Source: Patulibacter minatonensis DSM 18081 (GTDB lineage: Bacteria; Actinomycetota; Thermoleophilia; Solirubrobacterales; Solirubrobacteraceae). Taken from it: 64,000 nucleotides of DNA. Position numbers and translations under genes: made by a program. Positions 1 to 8,580 of the stretch are shown here, in pieces (the stretch's first letter is position 1; each line of letters opens with the position of its first letter). The notes under the pieces are model-generated. The model saw only the letters and a program-made list of their open reading frames with translations. It did not search any database and was not told where the DNA came from. The stretch covers positions 5,401,219 through 5,465,218 of the forward strand of contig NZ_KI912613.1 of assembly GCF_000519325.1 (NCBI RefSeq). Direction: 5' to 3'.

Positions 1-1462
1 CGTCCGCCGAGGTGTCGGACCGCCGGTCCGGGGCCGCGCCCGACGGGACGTCGTCCGCGGACGGCGCGTTCACCGCGCCGGGCGTGACGGGCACCGGCGC
101 GGTGTCGCGCGTCGGCGTGCCGGACCCGCGCGGCGGCGGCGTGGTGTTCGGGGTCGCCGTCGCGGGCGACTGGGACTTCGGGATCTCCGGCAGGACGGGC
201 AGCGTCGTCGCCGGAGCGTCGTCGTCCGGAGCCTGCGCCTTCGGGGCGATCGGGTCGCGCGTGGGCGCCGGCTGCCGCACGCCCGCCGCGGGGGCCGCGG
301 CCGGGGCCGGCAGCATCGAGAACCCGCCCAGCGCGGCCACGGGGCTCGCGCCCGGGAGCGTCACCTTCGCCGTCCCGCCGTCGGGCAGCGCGATCTTCAC
401 GAACGCCCGCCCGTCGGGACCGATCCGCAGGCCCGCGGCCTCGGCCGGCGTCGGGACGTCGGTCGGGGCGGGAGCCGGCTTCGGGGACGGGGCGACCCGG
501 GCCACGTACGCACCGCCGCTGCCCGCCGCGAGCACCGCGGCGCCGACGAGGACCTTCGCGCCCAGCACGCCGCCGGCGGCCTCGCCGGCGCCCGAGTGCT
601 CGATCGACAGGCGCCGCAGCAGCGGGAACGGGAGGAGGAGGGACGCGCGGCTGAGGACCGTGCGGTCGACGAGGCGGGAGTCGACGCCGGACTCGTGCGC
701 GTAGCGGCGGCAGGTGTCGCAGCCCTGGACGTGCCGGCCGACGCGGTGGCGGTCCCGGACGCCGAGGCGACCGCCGAGCGACGCGTCGCAGAGCGCGCGG
801 ACGGCGACGCAGCGCTGGCCGCTCTCGAGCTCGCGGTACGCCTGCCCGAGGGCGCGGCGCCCGCGGGCGAGCTGCCCCTCGACGACGGTGGGCGTGACCT
901 CGAGCCGTGCCGCGATCTCGGCGATCGAGCGGCCCTCGAGCTCGCGCTGGACGAGCACGGCGTGCTGGAGCTCGGGCAGGTCGTCGAACGCGAGGCGCAG
1001 CGTCGCGACGGCCTCACGGCCGTCGGTGGTGCGGGCCAGCGAGTCGTCGTCCGACAGCCGGTGGGCGTCGGCCGGGCGGAGGCGCTCGGGCGCGTCGAGG
1101 CTGACCTCGCCGCGACGCGTGGAGCCGCGCCACTGGTCGATGCACGCGCGGCGCGCGATCTCGCGCAACCACGCGCGGACGTGCTTGGGCTGCTGCTCGG
1201 GGGCGGCCCCGACGATCGCCCGCATCGCGCTGACGAAGACGTCCTGCACGACGTCCTCCGCGCGCCCGTGGTCGCGCAGCATCCGCGTGGCGTACGCCAG
1301 GACGTCGGTGCGATGGCGCTGGAAGAGGATCTCGAACGCGCGCTCGTCGCCGGCCGCCGCGAGGGTCACCAGGCTGGCGTCGGGCGTCGTCGTCGCCGTG
1401 AGGAACGGGTGACGGCGGGTGGCACCGGCTGAAGCCGGGCGCTGTGGGGCGGTGACGGACAT
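1..1462 (-). CDS. ECF-type RNA polymerase sigma factor with fused zinc-finger/transmembrane C-terminal extension (3' end outside window)
   Basis: Starts ATG at 1462 and is still open at the window edge (486 complete codons). Residues ~30-95 resemble sigma region 2 (RMLRDHGRAEDVVQDVF) and ~155-210 resemble region 4 with its helix-turn-helix (EGRSIAEIAARLEVTPTVVE). An HxxxCxxC group (HVQGCDTC, about residue 243) looks like an anti-sigma zf-HC2 finger. One hydrophobic segment follows at ~296-318, then a Pro/Ala/Thr-rich tail that runs out of the window. Sigma factor, anti-sigma-like finger and membrane anchor are therefore on one chain. Sigma-70 identity is clear; self-inhibition by the C-terminus is inference. 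Divergent from the Nif3 gene; own promoter at 1530-1558. Confidence 0.85.
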   Translation of the reverse strand, partial: MSVTAPQRPASAGATRRHPFLTATTTPDASLVTLAAAGDERAFEILFQRHRTDVLAYATRMLRDHGRAEDVVQDVFVSAMRAIVGAAPEQQPKHVRAWLREIARRACIDQWRGSTRRGEVSLDAPERLRPADAHRLSDDDSLARTTDGREAVATLRLAFDDLPELQHAVLVQRELEGRSIAEIAARLEVTPTVVEGQLARGRRALGQAYRELESGQRCVAVRALCDASLGGRLGVRDRHRVGRHVQGCDTCRRYAHESGVDSRLVDRTVLSRASLLLPFPLLRRLSIEHSGAGEAAGGVLGAKVLVGAAVLAAGSGGAYVARVAPSPKPAPAPTDVPTPAEAAGLRIGPDGRAFVKIALPDGGTAKVTLPGASPVAALGGFSMLPAPAAAPAAGVRQPAPTRDPIAPKAQAPDDDAPATTLPVLPEIPKSQSPATATPNTTPPPRGSGTPTRDTAPVPVTPGAVNAPSADDVPSGAAPDRRSDTSAD

Positions 1463-1529
1463 CGGGGAATGGCCTCGTGGTTCTGCGAGCGACGGTCACC
1501 CGGGGATCGGTGCCGACCGCGACGGAGCG

Positions 1530-1558
1530 ATGATAGACGCGCGGGCGGGCGCTGTCAC
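1530..1558 (-). promoter_or_regulatory. Promoter of the sigma factor gene
   Basis: On the minus strand a -35 GTGACA (1558-1553) and a -10 TATCAT (1535-1530) are separated by exactly 17 bp. The predicted start near 1523 gives a ~61-nt leader. This is the best housekeeping-type -35/-10 pair in the window, so the sigma gene appears to be read by the primary sigma factor. Confidence 0.6.
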
Positions 1559-1624
1559 GCACCGGCAACGGACGTCCGCGCCACGGCGGACCCCGGTCCG
1601 CCGTCGCGGGCCCGCGACGGGGTG

Positions 1625-1654
1625 CTGACCGGGGCCGTGGCCCCGTGGCACGAT
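1625..1654 (+). promoter_or_regulatory. Candidate promoter of the Nif3 gene
   Basis: CTGACC (1625-1630) and CACGAT (1649-1654) are 18 bp apart. The -10-like box ends 6 bp before the ATG at 1661, so the mRNA would begin at or next to the start codon. The -10 is imperfect. Confidence 0.4.
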
Positions 1655-1660
1655 GCGGCG

Positions 1661-2428
1661 ATGGCCCGCCTCGGCGATCTCCTCGACGACCTCGACGCGC
1701 TGCTGGCACCCGCGACCTTCCGGGACTTCTGCCCGAACGGCCTGCAGGTGCCGCACCCCGACGGCCCGGACGCCGAGATCGGCACGGTCGTGACCGCGGT
1801 CAGCGCCGACCTGGAGGCGCTGGAGGCGGCCGCGGACGCCGGCGCCGACCTCGTGCTCGTCCACCACGGGCTCTTCTGGGACGGCGACCCCCGCGCCCTG
1901 GACCCCGTCGCCGCCGCCCGGCTCCGGGTGCTCCTGGCGGGCGGGATCGCCCTCGCCGGCTACCACCTCCCGCTCGACGGCCACGCCGAGCTCGGGAACA
2001 ACGCGCTCCTCGCGGACGCGCTGGGCGCGACGTCCGAGCCGTGGGCGGGCTCCGGCTCCCCCGCGATCGGCGTGGTCGCCACGTGGGCGGATCCGATCCC
2101 GGTGGACGAGCTGGTCGCGCGGATCGCCGGGGTCACGCAGCCCGACCCGCTGCACTTCCCGGGCGGCCCGGACCGCGTCGGGCGGCTGGCGATCGTCTCG
2201 GGCGCCGCCGCCGGGATGCTCCCGAAGGTCGCGGCCGACGGCCTCGACGGGCTGCTCACGGGCGAGCCACGGGAGCAGACGCGCGGCCTGGCCCGCGAGC
2301 ACGGCGTCCACGCGATCTGCGCCGGCCACCACGCCACGGAGACCGGGGGTGTGCAGGCGCTCGGCGCGCGCCTGCAGGAGCGCTTCGGGATCACCCACCG
2401 GTTCGTCGACACGGGGAACCCGATCTGA
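1661..2428 (+). CDS. Nif3-like dinuclear metal centre hexameric protein (GTP cyclohydrolase I type 2 family)
   Basis: 255 residues. The family binds two metal ions per subunit and forms toroidal hexamers; its true substrate is not settled despite the GTP cyclohydrolase label. The signature metal ligands are visible: the His pair in LVLVHHG (68-69), Asp in YHLPLDGH (about 106), and the C-terminal GHHATETGGV (His 223-224, Glu 227). NGLQV near the N-terminus is also a family hallmark. The ATG at 1661 fits family length and sits 6 bp after a -10-like box; in-frame codons further upstream lie in the intergenic region. Confidence 0.9.
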   Translation: MARLGDLLDDLDALLAPATFRDFCPNGLQVPHPDGPDAEIGTVVTAVSADLEALEAAADAGADLVLVHHGLFWDGDPRALDPVAAARLRVLLAGGIALAGYHLPLDGHAELGNNALLADALGATSEPWAGSGSPAIGVVATWADPIPVDELVARIAGVTQPDPLHFPGGPDRVGRLAIVSGAAAGMLPKVAADGLDGLLTGEPREQTRGLAREHGVHAICAGHHATETGGVQALGARLQERFGITHRFVDTGNPI

Positions 2429-2536
2429 GTCCCTCGCGCGGCCCCGGCCGGGTGCGCGTCGCGGGTGTACGGCGCACCCTCCGGCGGGCGCTCGCACGGC
2501 CGTCCGAAAACGTCCCCGGCCTCCCGCTACCCGGCG

Positions 2537-2542
2537 TAGGAT
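2537..2542 (+). promoter_or_regulatory. Candidate -10 box of the acyl-CoA ligase gene
   Basis: TAGGAT at 2537-2542. A start near 2549 would give a ~60-nt leader with a weak purine-rich site (GGAAGAG) just before the ATG at 2610, so this gene appears leadered, unlike several neighbours. No clear -35. Confidence 0.4.
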
Positions 2543-2609
2543 CGGTGGCGGTCACCGTCCCCCGCCGCGCCGCCGGCGGTGGAGGGCCCACCCCAACGGA
2601 AGAGATCGC

Positions 2610-4412
2610 ATGAGCACGAGTTCCCCGACGCCGGCCGGCGTCTCCGTCGTCGGCGAGACGGTCGCCGACCTCGCGTTCCGCGCCGCGGACGCCTTCGGCG
2701 ATCACCCGTTCGCCAGGTACCAGACCGCCCCGGACCAGTGGGAGCTCCGCAGCTACCGGCAGCTCGCCGACGACGCCACCGCGTTCGGGCTGGGGCTGCT
2801 CGGACTCGGCCTCGAGCCGGGCGACCGCGTCTCGGTCCTCGGTGCCACCCGGCCGCTGTGGACGATCGCCCACCTCGGGATCGTCGCGACGGGTGCGGTC
2901 CACGTGTCGGTCTACCCGACGAACGCGCCGGAGGAGTGCGCCTGGGTCGTCGGCGACTCCGGCTCGCGCGGCATCGTCTGCGAGGACGCCGCCCAGGTGG
3001 CGAAGATCGCCGAGGTCCGCGACCAGCTGCCCGACCTCGAGTGGATCGTCGTCCTCGAGGGCGTGGCGCCGGGCGCGACGTCGCTCGACGAGCTGCGCGC
3101 GCTCGGCGCGGACCGCGACCCGCAGGAGCTCCGCGACCGCGCGGCCGCGGTGCGGCCCGAGGACCCGTACGTCTTCATGTACACGTCGGGGACGACCGGG
3201 AAGCCGAAGGGCTGCGTCCTCTCGCACGGGAACTACCGCTTCATCATCGGCGCGTCCGGCGAGCTGACGCCGATGAACGACGACGGCGCCGTCCTCTACC
3301 TCTTCCTGCCGCTCGCCCACGCCTTCGCGCTGCTGTTCCAGCTCTGCGCGCTCGACGGCGGCGCGACCATCGTCTACTGGGGCGGCGACCCGGCGCGGAT
3401 CGTCCCCGAGCTGACGCAGACGAACCCCACGGTCCTGCCGTCGGTCCCCCGGATCTTCGAGAAGATCTACACGCTCGCCGTCGGCACCAAGCCGCCCGAG
3501 GAGCAGGAGCAGATGCTCGGCGCCGCCCGGCTGGGCGTCCGGGTGCGCGAACTCCGGGAGCGCGGCGAGCCCGTGCCCGCCGAGCTGCAGGGACCGTTCG
3601 ACCAGGCCGAGGAGGCCCTCTACAAGAACGTCCGCGCGCTCTTCGGCGGCCGGCTCCAGCGCGCCGTCACCGGCGCCGCGCCGATCGCGAAGGAGATCCT
3701 CGAGTTCTTCTACGGCTGCGGCGTCCCCGTCATGGAGGGCTACGGCATGACCGAGACCGCCACCGGCGCCTCGGTGAACACGCCCGCCGACCATCGCTTC
3801 GGGTCCGTCGGCCGGCCGCTGCCGGGCGTCGAGGCCCGGATCGCCGACGACGGCGAGCTCCTGATCAAGGGCGGCAACGTCTTCCAGGGCTACCACGGCA
3901 TGGCCGACGCCTCGTTCGGGGCGATCACCGACGGCTGGCTGCACACCGGGGACCTCGGCTCGATCGACGAGGACGGCTACGTCTTCATCGTCGGGCGCAA
4001 GAAGGACATCATCATCACCGCGGGCGGCAAGAACCTGACGCCCGCGAACCTCGAGAACGACCTCAAGCGCTCGCCCTGGATCAGCCAGGCCGTGATGCAC
4101 GGCGACCGTCGCCCGTACCCCGTGGTCCTCGTGACGCTCGACGCGGAGACGATCGTGCCGTGGGCCGCCGCGAACGGCCTCCCGGACGACCTGGCGGAGC
4201 TCGCGGTGCACCCCCAGGTCGTCGCGATGATCCAGGCGGAGGTCGACGCCGCCAACGCGAAGCTCGCCCCCGTCGAGCAGGTGAAGAAGGTCCTCATCCT
4301 CGACCGCGACCTCACGCAGGAGACCGGTGAGCTGACGCCGACCCTGAAGGTCAAGCGGGCGGTCGTCAGCGAGCGGTTCAAGGACCAGCTCGACGCCCTC
4401 TACGGGGCCTGA
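2610..4412 (+). CDS. Long-chain fatty-acid--CoA ligase (AMP-binding family, FadD15-like)
   Basis: 600 residues, the normal length for bacterial long-chain acyl-CoA synthetases. It activates fatty acids with ATP and CoA through an acyl-adenylate. The P-loop-like signature YTSGTTGKPKG is at residues 191-201, the adenylate-binding GYGMTE at 377-382, and the hinge/CoA region TGDLGSIDEDGYVFIVGRKK starts at about 446, followed by GGKNLTP. All core motifs are intact. The start is the ATG at 2610 behind a short purine-rich stretch. Chain-length preference cannot be read from the sequence. Confidence 0.92.
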   Translation: MSTSSPTPAGVSVVGETVADLAFRAADAFGDHPFARYQTAPDQWELRSYRQLADDATAFGLGLLGLGLEPGDRVSVLGATRPLWTIAHLGIVATGAVHVSVYPTNAPEECAWVVGDSGSRGIVCEDAAQVAKIAEVRDQLPDLEWIVVLEGVAPGATSLDELRALGADRDPQELRDRAAAVRPEDPYVFMYTSGTTGKPKGCVLSHGNYRFIIGASGELTPMNDDGAVLYLFLPLAHAFALLFQLCALDGGATIVYWGGDPARIVPELTQTNPTVLPSVPRIFEKIYTLAVGTKPPEEQEQMLGAARLGVRVRELRERGEPVPAELQGPFDQAEEALYKNVRALFGGRLQRAVTGAAPIAKEILEFFYGCGVPVMEGYGMTETATGASVNTPADHRFGSVGRPLPGVEARIADDGELLIKGGNVFQGYHGMADASFGAITDGWLHTGDLGSIDEDGYVFIVGRKKDIIITAGGKNLTPANLENDLKRSPWISQAVMHGDRRPYPVVLVTLDAETIVPWAAANGLPDDLAELAVHPQVVAMIQAEVDAANAKLAPVEQVKKVLILDRDLTQETGELTPTLKVKRAVVSERFKDQLDALYGA

Positions 4413-4436
4413 GGCCCGTCCCACCCCGGCTAGGAT
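4409..4436 (+). promoter_or_regulatory. Promoter of the membrane protein-aminotransferase-cyclase unit
   Basis: TAGGAT at 4431-4436 with a weak -35-like CTGAGG 16 bp upstream. The -10 ends 7 bp before the GTG at 4444, placing the predicted transcript start on the start codon. The alternative ATG at 4435 lies inside the -10 box and so is an unlikely start. Confidence 0.5.
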
Positions 4437-4443
4437 GTCCCCC

Positions 4444-4908
4444 GTGCGCACCGACCCCACCGACAACGGCGGGCTGTTCATCGGCCGCCGTCCCGGCACC
4501 GCGCCGGTGCGGTACGGCCGGCTGCCGCAGCGCGGGTCGGCCCGCCGGGCGGCGTTCGACGCCGTGGCGGCCGCCACCCTCCTGGCCGTGATGGTGCTCC
4601 TGACCGCCGCCGTCTGGGGCCCGCTCCCGATCGCCGCCATGTGGATCGCCTCGCAGGTGGCGTCGTCGAACGTCGGGCTGTGGATCGCCGTCGCGTTCGC
4701 CCTGGTGCTGCTCTTCGTCTTCGGCGCCCTGTCGTTCCTGCGCAAGCTCGACCTCGCGTGGATCCTCGCGCGCCGCGCGTCGGGGGTCGACCAGCGCGAC
4801 GGCGTCCTCGGGCGGCTGTTCCTGATCACGACGATCGTCGTCGTCCCCTGCTTCACGGTGTGGCTGCTCTTCATCGGGGGCCTGCAGCCGACCGCCGGCG
4901 GGCTGTAG
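4444..4908 (+). CDS. Small three-helix membrane protein, unknown function
   Basis: 154 residues from the GTG at 4444. The N-terminus is hydrophilic and basic, followed by three hydrophobic segments: TLLAVMVLLTAAVWGPLPIA, IAVAFALVLLFVFGAL and LITTIVVVPCFTVWLLFIGG. No family motif is recognised. It is the first gene of a compact unit: the aminotransferase starts 4 bp after its stop, and the cyclase overlaps the aminotransferase. An ATG 9 bp upstream is rejected because it falls in the -10 box. Confidence 0.65.
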   Translation: MRTDPTDNGGLFIGRRPGTAPVRYGRLPQRGSARRAAFDAVAAATLLAVMVLLTAAVWGPLPIAAMWIASQVASSNVGLWIAVAFALVLLFVFGALSFLRKLDLAWILARRASGVDQRDGVLGRLFLITTIVVVPCFTVWLLFIGGLQPTAGGL

Positions 4909-4912
4909 CCGC

Positions 4913-6019
4913 GTGGGGTTCCTCCGCTACTACCGCCAGTTCGAGGGACTGACCGAGGAGGAGGTCAACCGCGGGCTCCGGGAGCGCGCGCAGGAGGAGC
5001 GCGGGAAGGCGCTGGCCCGGGTCGAGCCGCTGGACCTCGCTCGCACGACCTGGCACGAGCTGCCGCCCGCGGAGGTCGTCTCGGCGATCACCTTCCACGC
5101 CCGGAAGGGCCTGAACCGCTACGCCGAGGGTCGCGACCAGGAGCTGCGCGAGGCCCTGGCCGTCCGTCACGGCGTCGACGCGTCGCGGGTCGTGGTCGGT
5201 GAGGGCGCCGCCGGCCTCCTCACCCGCGCCGCCCACGAGCTGCTGGCGCCCGGCGACGAGGTCGTCGTCCCCTGGCCGGGCTACCCGCTCTATCCGCTGC
5301 TGGCCCGCGACACGGGCGCGACCGCGGTGCGCGTGGCCGGCCTCGACCCGGAGCTGCTGCTCGCCGCCGTCACCCCGCGGACCCGGATGATCGTGCTCGG
5401 CGGCCCCAACGACCCGACCGGCGAGCTCCTGCCCGCCCCGGTGCTGGCCGAGCTGCTCGCCCGGCTGCCCGACCACGTCGTCGTGGTGCTCGACGAGGCG
5501 CTCCGCGAGTTCGTCACCGCCGAGCCCGTCGACGCCGCGCTGCGCCTGACCGACCGGTTCGCCCGGCTCCTCGTCGTCCGGTCGTTCAGCAAGGCGTGGG
5601 GCCTCGCCGGCCTGCGCTGCGGGTACGCCGTGGCCGGTCCCGGCGGCCAGGACCTGCTGCGGCGCCTGGCGCCACGCCTCGGCTCGTCCGACCTCGCCCT
5701 CGCCGGCGCGCTCGCGGCCGTCCGCTCCGCCGACGACGTGCTCGCCCGCCGCGTCCGGGAGAACGACCGCGAGCGCCGGACCCTGACCGCCGACCTCGAG
5801 GAGCTCGGGCTCCTCGTGCACCCGTCGCAGTCCGCGACGCTCTGGGTCCGCTCCCCGGACCGCGGCGGCGGCGCCCTGCACGCCCACCTCGAGCGCAGCG
5901 GCGTCCTCGTCCAGTCCGGGCTCCCGCTGGGCGACGAGCACCACGTCCGGATCGCCGTCCGCGGCGGGACCGCCCGCCCGCGCCTGCTCCGCGCGCTCGG
6001 CCAGGGGACCGTTCGGTGA
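4913..6019 (+). CDS. PLP-dependent class I/II aminotransferase, HisC-like
   Basis: 368 residues, GTG start 4 bp after the preceding stop. Fold type I aminotransferase features are present: LNRYAEG near residue 65, the PLP-phosphate region, GPNDPTGELL (Asn pairing with the cofactor), VVLDEALREF (Asp contacting the pyridine nitrogen), and the Schiff-base lysine K227 in SFSKAWGLAGLRCGY. It resembles histidinol-phosphate aminotransferases, but there are no his genes nearby and DEALREF departs from the usual DEAY pattern, so the substrate is open. The end overlaps the next gene as GTGA. Confidence 0.82.
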   Translation: MGFLRYYRQFEGLTEEEVNRGLRERAQEERGKALARVEPLDLARTTWHELPPAEVVSAITFHARKGLNRYAEGRDQELREALAVRHGVDASRVVVGEGAAGLLTRAAHELLAPGDEVVVPWPGYPLYPLLARDTGATAVRVAGLDPELLLAAVTPRTRMIVLGGPNDPTGELLPAPVLAELLARLPDHVVVVLDEALREFVTAEPVDAALRLTDRFARLLVVRSFSKAWGLAGLRCGYAVAGPGGQDLLRRLAPRLGSSDLALAGALAAVRSADDVLARRVRENDRERRTLTADLEELGLLVHPSQSATLWVRSPDRGGGALHAHLERSGVLVQSGLPLGDEHHVRIAVRGGTARPRLLRALGQGTVR

Positions 6020-7200
6020 AGCCCGGCCGCTTCCCGGGGTGCACGCCGCCCGAGGACGAGCCCGTCGACGCGGACGCCCCCGACGCCGCGGAGGACGCGT
6101 CCCCGGCCGTCCCCACCGACCCGCTCTTCGACGGCCTGGAGGGGCAGGCGCTCGACGAGCGTCGCGCCTTCGTCGACGAGCTCCGGGCGGATGGCGTGCC
6201 CGACGAGGAGCTCGAGGCCGCCGCCCGGGCTGCCCGGCTCCCGCTCCTGCCCGTCCAGCGGGTGCTCCAGGGGACGCCGACCCTCCGCACGGCCGACCTC
6301 GTCGCGCGGACCGGCGTCGACCCCGAGCTCCTCGAGCGCGTCCTCCAGGCCGCGGGCGTCGCGCTCCCGGCGCACCGGGAGGCCGCCTGGGAGGAGCGCG
6401 ACCTCGCCCTCCCCCGCCTGATCGCCGCGCTCTCGGGACTCGGCATCGACGACGAGGCCCTCGTCGAGCTCGCCCGCACGCTGGGCGAGACCTCCGCCCG
6501 CGTCGGCGCGGCGGCCATCATCGGCCTGGGCTCGGGCCTCACCCGCGAGGGCGACACCGAGCGGGAGCTCTCGGCCCGGCTCGCCGCCGCGACGGTGCCC
6601 GTCAACGACCACCTCGCCGACACCCTCGGCGTCCTCGTGCGGACCCTCACGCTCGACCAGCTGACGGCGATCGAGCTCGACGCCGAGCAGATCGCGGACG
6701 GCAGGGTCGCGGGCGCCACCCCGATCGCAATCGGGTTCGCGGACGTCGTCGGCTTCACCCGCATGGGCGAGCAGCTCGGGGCCCAGCGCCTGCGCGACGT
6801 CGCCAAGCGCCTCGGCGAGCTCGGCGCCGAGGTCTCCGTCGGCGGGGTCCGCGTCGTCAAGACCATCGGCGACGCCGTGATGCTCGCGGGGCCGCGTCCC
6901 GCCGCGGTCGTCGAGTCGATGCTCGCCCTGCAGGAGGGCGTGCTCGCCGAGGACTTCCCCCGCATCCGCGCCGGCGTCGCGACGGGCGACGCCGTCCCCC
7001 GCGCCGGCGACTGGTTCGGCCCGCCGGTCAACCGCGCCGCGCGCGCCTGTGCCGCCGCACGGCCGGAGACCGTCCTCGCCGACGACCTCACCCGCGAGCG
7101 CGCGACCCAGGACGGTCTCGCCTGGAGCACTATCGGCCGGGTCCACCTGAAGGGGATGGGTCGGGTGCGACTGCACCGCGTGCGCCGCGCCACGCGCTAG
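6016..7200 (+). CDS. Soluble class III adenylate cyclase with N-terminal regulatory domain (Rv1264-like)
   Basis: 394 residues; the GTG start overlaps the aminotransferase stop (GTGA), indicating translational coupling. The C-terminal cyclase homology domain has both metal-binding aspartates (D243 in FADVVGFTRMG, D286 in KTIGDAVML), a lysine typical of ATP specificity (K282) and the transition-state Asn/Arg pair (N339, R343 in NRAARAC). Residues ~40-210 resemble the helical autoregulatory domain of mycobacterial Rv1264, which makes that enzyme pH-sensitive. No membrane segment. cAMP production is well supported by residues; pH regulation is inference. Confidence 0.85.
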   Translation: MKPGRFPGCTPPEDEPVDADAPDAAEDASPAVPTDPLFDGLEGQALDERRAFVDELRADGVPDEELEAAARAARLPLLPVQRVLQGTPTLRTADLVARTGVDPELLERVLQAAGVALPAHREAAWEERDLALPRLIAALSGLGIDDEALVELARTLGETSARVGAAAIIGLGSGLTREGDTERELSARLAAATVPVNDHLADTLGVLVRTLTLDQLTAIELDAEQIADGRVAGATPIAIGFADVVGFTRMGEQLGAQRLRDVAKRLGELGAEVSVGGVRVVKTIGDAVMLAGPRPAAVVESMLALQEGVLAEDFPRIRAGVATGDAVPRAGDWFGPPVNRAARACAAARPETVLADDLTRERATQDGLAWSTIGRVHLKGMGRVRLHRVRRATR

Positions 7201-7203
7201 CCT
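7198..7203 (+). promoter_or_regulatory. Candidate -10 box of the carboxypeptidase gene
   Basis: TAGCCT at 7198-7203 begins with the stop codon of the cyclase gene and ends 9 bp before the ATG at 7213. A start about 7 nt downstream would leave a leader of only a few nucleotides. Confidence 0.4.
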
Positions 7204-7212
7204 GCGCCCGCG

Positions 7213-8517
7213 ATGCCCGCCCCCCGTCCGACGCGCACGACCCTCACCTCGCTCGCCGTCGCCACGGCGGCGACGCTCGCCGTCGCCGCCCCGGCGGGCG
7301 CCGCGATGCCGTCGACGTCCGGGATCGGGTCACGCGCCGGCGTGGTCGTGATCGATCTGGGGACGGGGAGGACGCTGCTCAGCCGGGACGGCAACAGCCG
7401 GCGGATCCCCGCGTCGGTCACGAAGCTCTTCACCGTCGGCACGGCGCTCGAGCTCCTCGGCCCCGACTGGACGCCCAGGACGCGGGTGGTCGCCACCGGT
7501 CAGGCCGACGGGCGCACCTGGGACGGCGACCTCCATCTCGTCGGCGGCGGCGACCCGTCGCTGTCGACCGCGGCGCTGCGCGCCCTGGCCGCCCAGACGG
7601 TGCAGGCCCTGGGGGTCGACAAGCTCGGCGGGCGCCTGCGGGTCGACGCCACGACCTTCGACGACTGGCAGGGCGGCGCACGGACGGGGAAGGCCGCCGA
7701 CGGCGACATGGGCGGACGGATCGGGGCGATCAGCGTCGACCGCGGGGCACGCACGACGCTGCCGGCGAGTCGCGCCGGCAGCCTCTTCCGCACCGCCCTG
7801 CGGACCGCCGGCCTGACCGTCTCGGGCTCCGTCGTCCAGGACCGCACCGCGGCGCCGGCATCCGCCACGCCGATCGCGACGCACGAGGGCCCGACGCTCG
7901 CGCAGCTCGCCGCCAGCACCCTCGGCCCCTCGGACAACTACAACGCCGAGACGCTCCTGAAGGACCTCGCGTCGCGCGACGGCATCGAGGCCGCGTGCCG
8001 GGTCGCGGCGTCCCTGCCGGCGATCACGCCGCCGGAGACGCTCGTCCCCGAGCCCCCCGTGGCCGCCGAGTGCCACGCGAAGGCGATCGCCGCGCCGTCG
8101 GCGACGACCCGCTCCGGGAGCCTCGTCCTGCGCACCACCCTCCGGGGCGTCCTCGGCTCGACGCCGCACATCGTCGACGGGTCCGGCCTCACGCGCCAGA
8201 ACCGGGTCTCCCCCGCGCTCGTCGCGCGCCTGCTGCAGCGCCTGGACGCGGATCCGACGATCTCGCCGGTGCTCCGGGCCTCGCTCCCCCAGGCCGGGCG
8301 CTCGGGCACGCTCGCGGGCCGCATGCGCGGCACCGCCGCGGTCGGCCGCTGCGCCGCGAAGACCGGCACGATCAACGGCGTCTCCGGCCTCGCCGGGTTC
8401 TGCACCACCAAGCGCGGGCGCGAGGTCGCGTTCGCGATCCTCCAGAACGGCGGGAACGTCTCCTCCGCCCGCGCCTTCCAGGACCGCTTCGTCGCGCGCC
8501 TGGCGCAGTCGGGCTGA
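7213..8517 (+). CDS. dacB: D-alanyl-D-alanine carboxypeptidase/endopeptidase (PBP4 family)
   Basis: 434 residues with an N-terminal signal peptide (ALA-rich core at ~10-30, likely cut after AGAA). It acts outside the membrane, trimming or cutting peptidoglycan cross-links. All three penicillin-binding motifs are present: SVTK with the nucleophile S68, SDN at 240-242 and KTG at 383-385. The order and spacing match family S13, including the large insertion between the first two motifs. It ends in an intergenic region where the facing strand encodes a structured RNA and its terminator. Confidence 0.92.
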   Translation: MPAPRPTRTTLTSLAVATAATLAVAAPAGAAMPSTSGIGSRAGVVVIDLGTGRTLLSRDGNSRRIPASVTKLFTVGTALELLGPDWTPRTRVVATGQADGRTWDGDLHLVGGGDPSLSTAALRALAAQTVQALGVDKLGGRLRVDATTFDDWQGGARTGKAADGDMGGRIGAISVDRGARTTLPASRAGSLFRTALRTAGLTVSGSVVQDRTAAPASATPIATHEGPTLAQLAASTLGPSDNYNAETLLKDLASRDGIEAACRVAASLPAITPPETLVPEPPVAAECHAKAIAAPSATTRSGSLVLRTTLRGVLGSTPHIVDGSGLTRQNRVSPALVARLLQRLDADPTISPVLRASLPQAGRSGTLAGRMRGTAAVGRCAAKTGTINGVSGLAGFCTTKRGREVAFAILQNGGNVSSARAFQDRFVARLAQSG

Positions 8518-8543
8518 AACCGGGTGACCGGGACGCGACCGCC

Positions 8544-8580
8544 CCGAGAACGACGACGGGCGAGCCTTGCGACTCGCCCG
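8544..8580 (-). terminator. Intrinsic terminator of the minus-strand small RNA
   Basis: Perfect 8-bp stem (8580-8573 with 8564-8557) and an 8-nt loop, followed on the minus strand by TCGTCGTTCTCGG instead of a U-tract. The same tail follows hairpins at the ends of rplQ, rpsG and rpoC. The hairpin could also act on the converging carboxypeptidase transcript. Confidence 0.6.

Noticed and set aside
4435-4443. ATG at 4435 as start of the small membrane protein
   Set aside because: It lies inside the TAGGAT -10 box; the GTG at 4444 fits the predicted transcript start.
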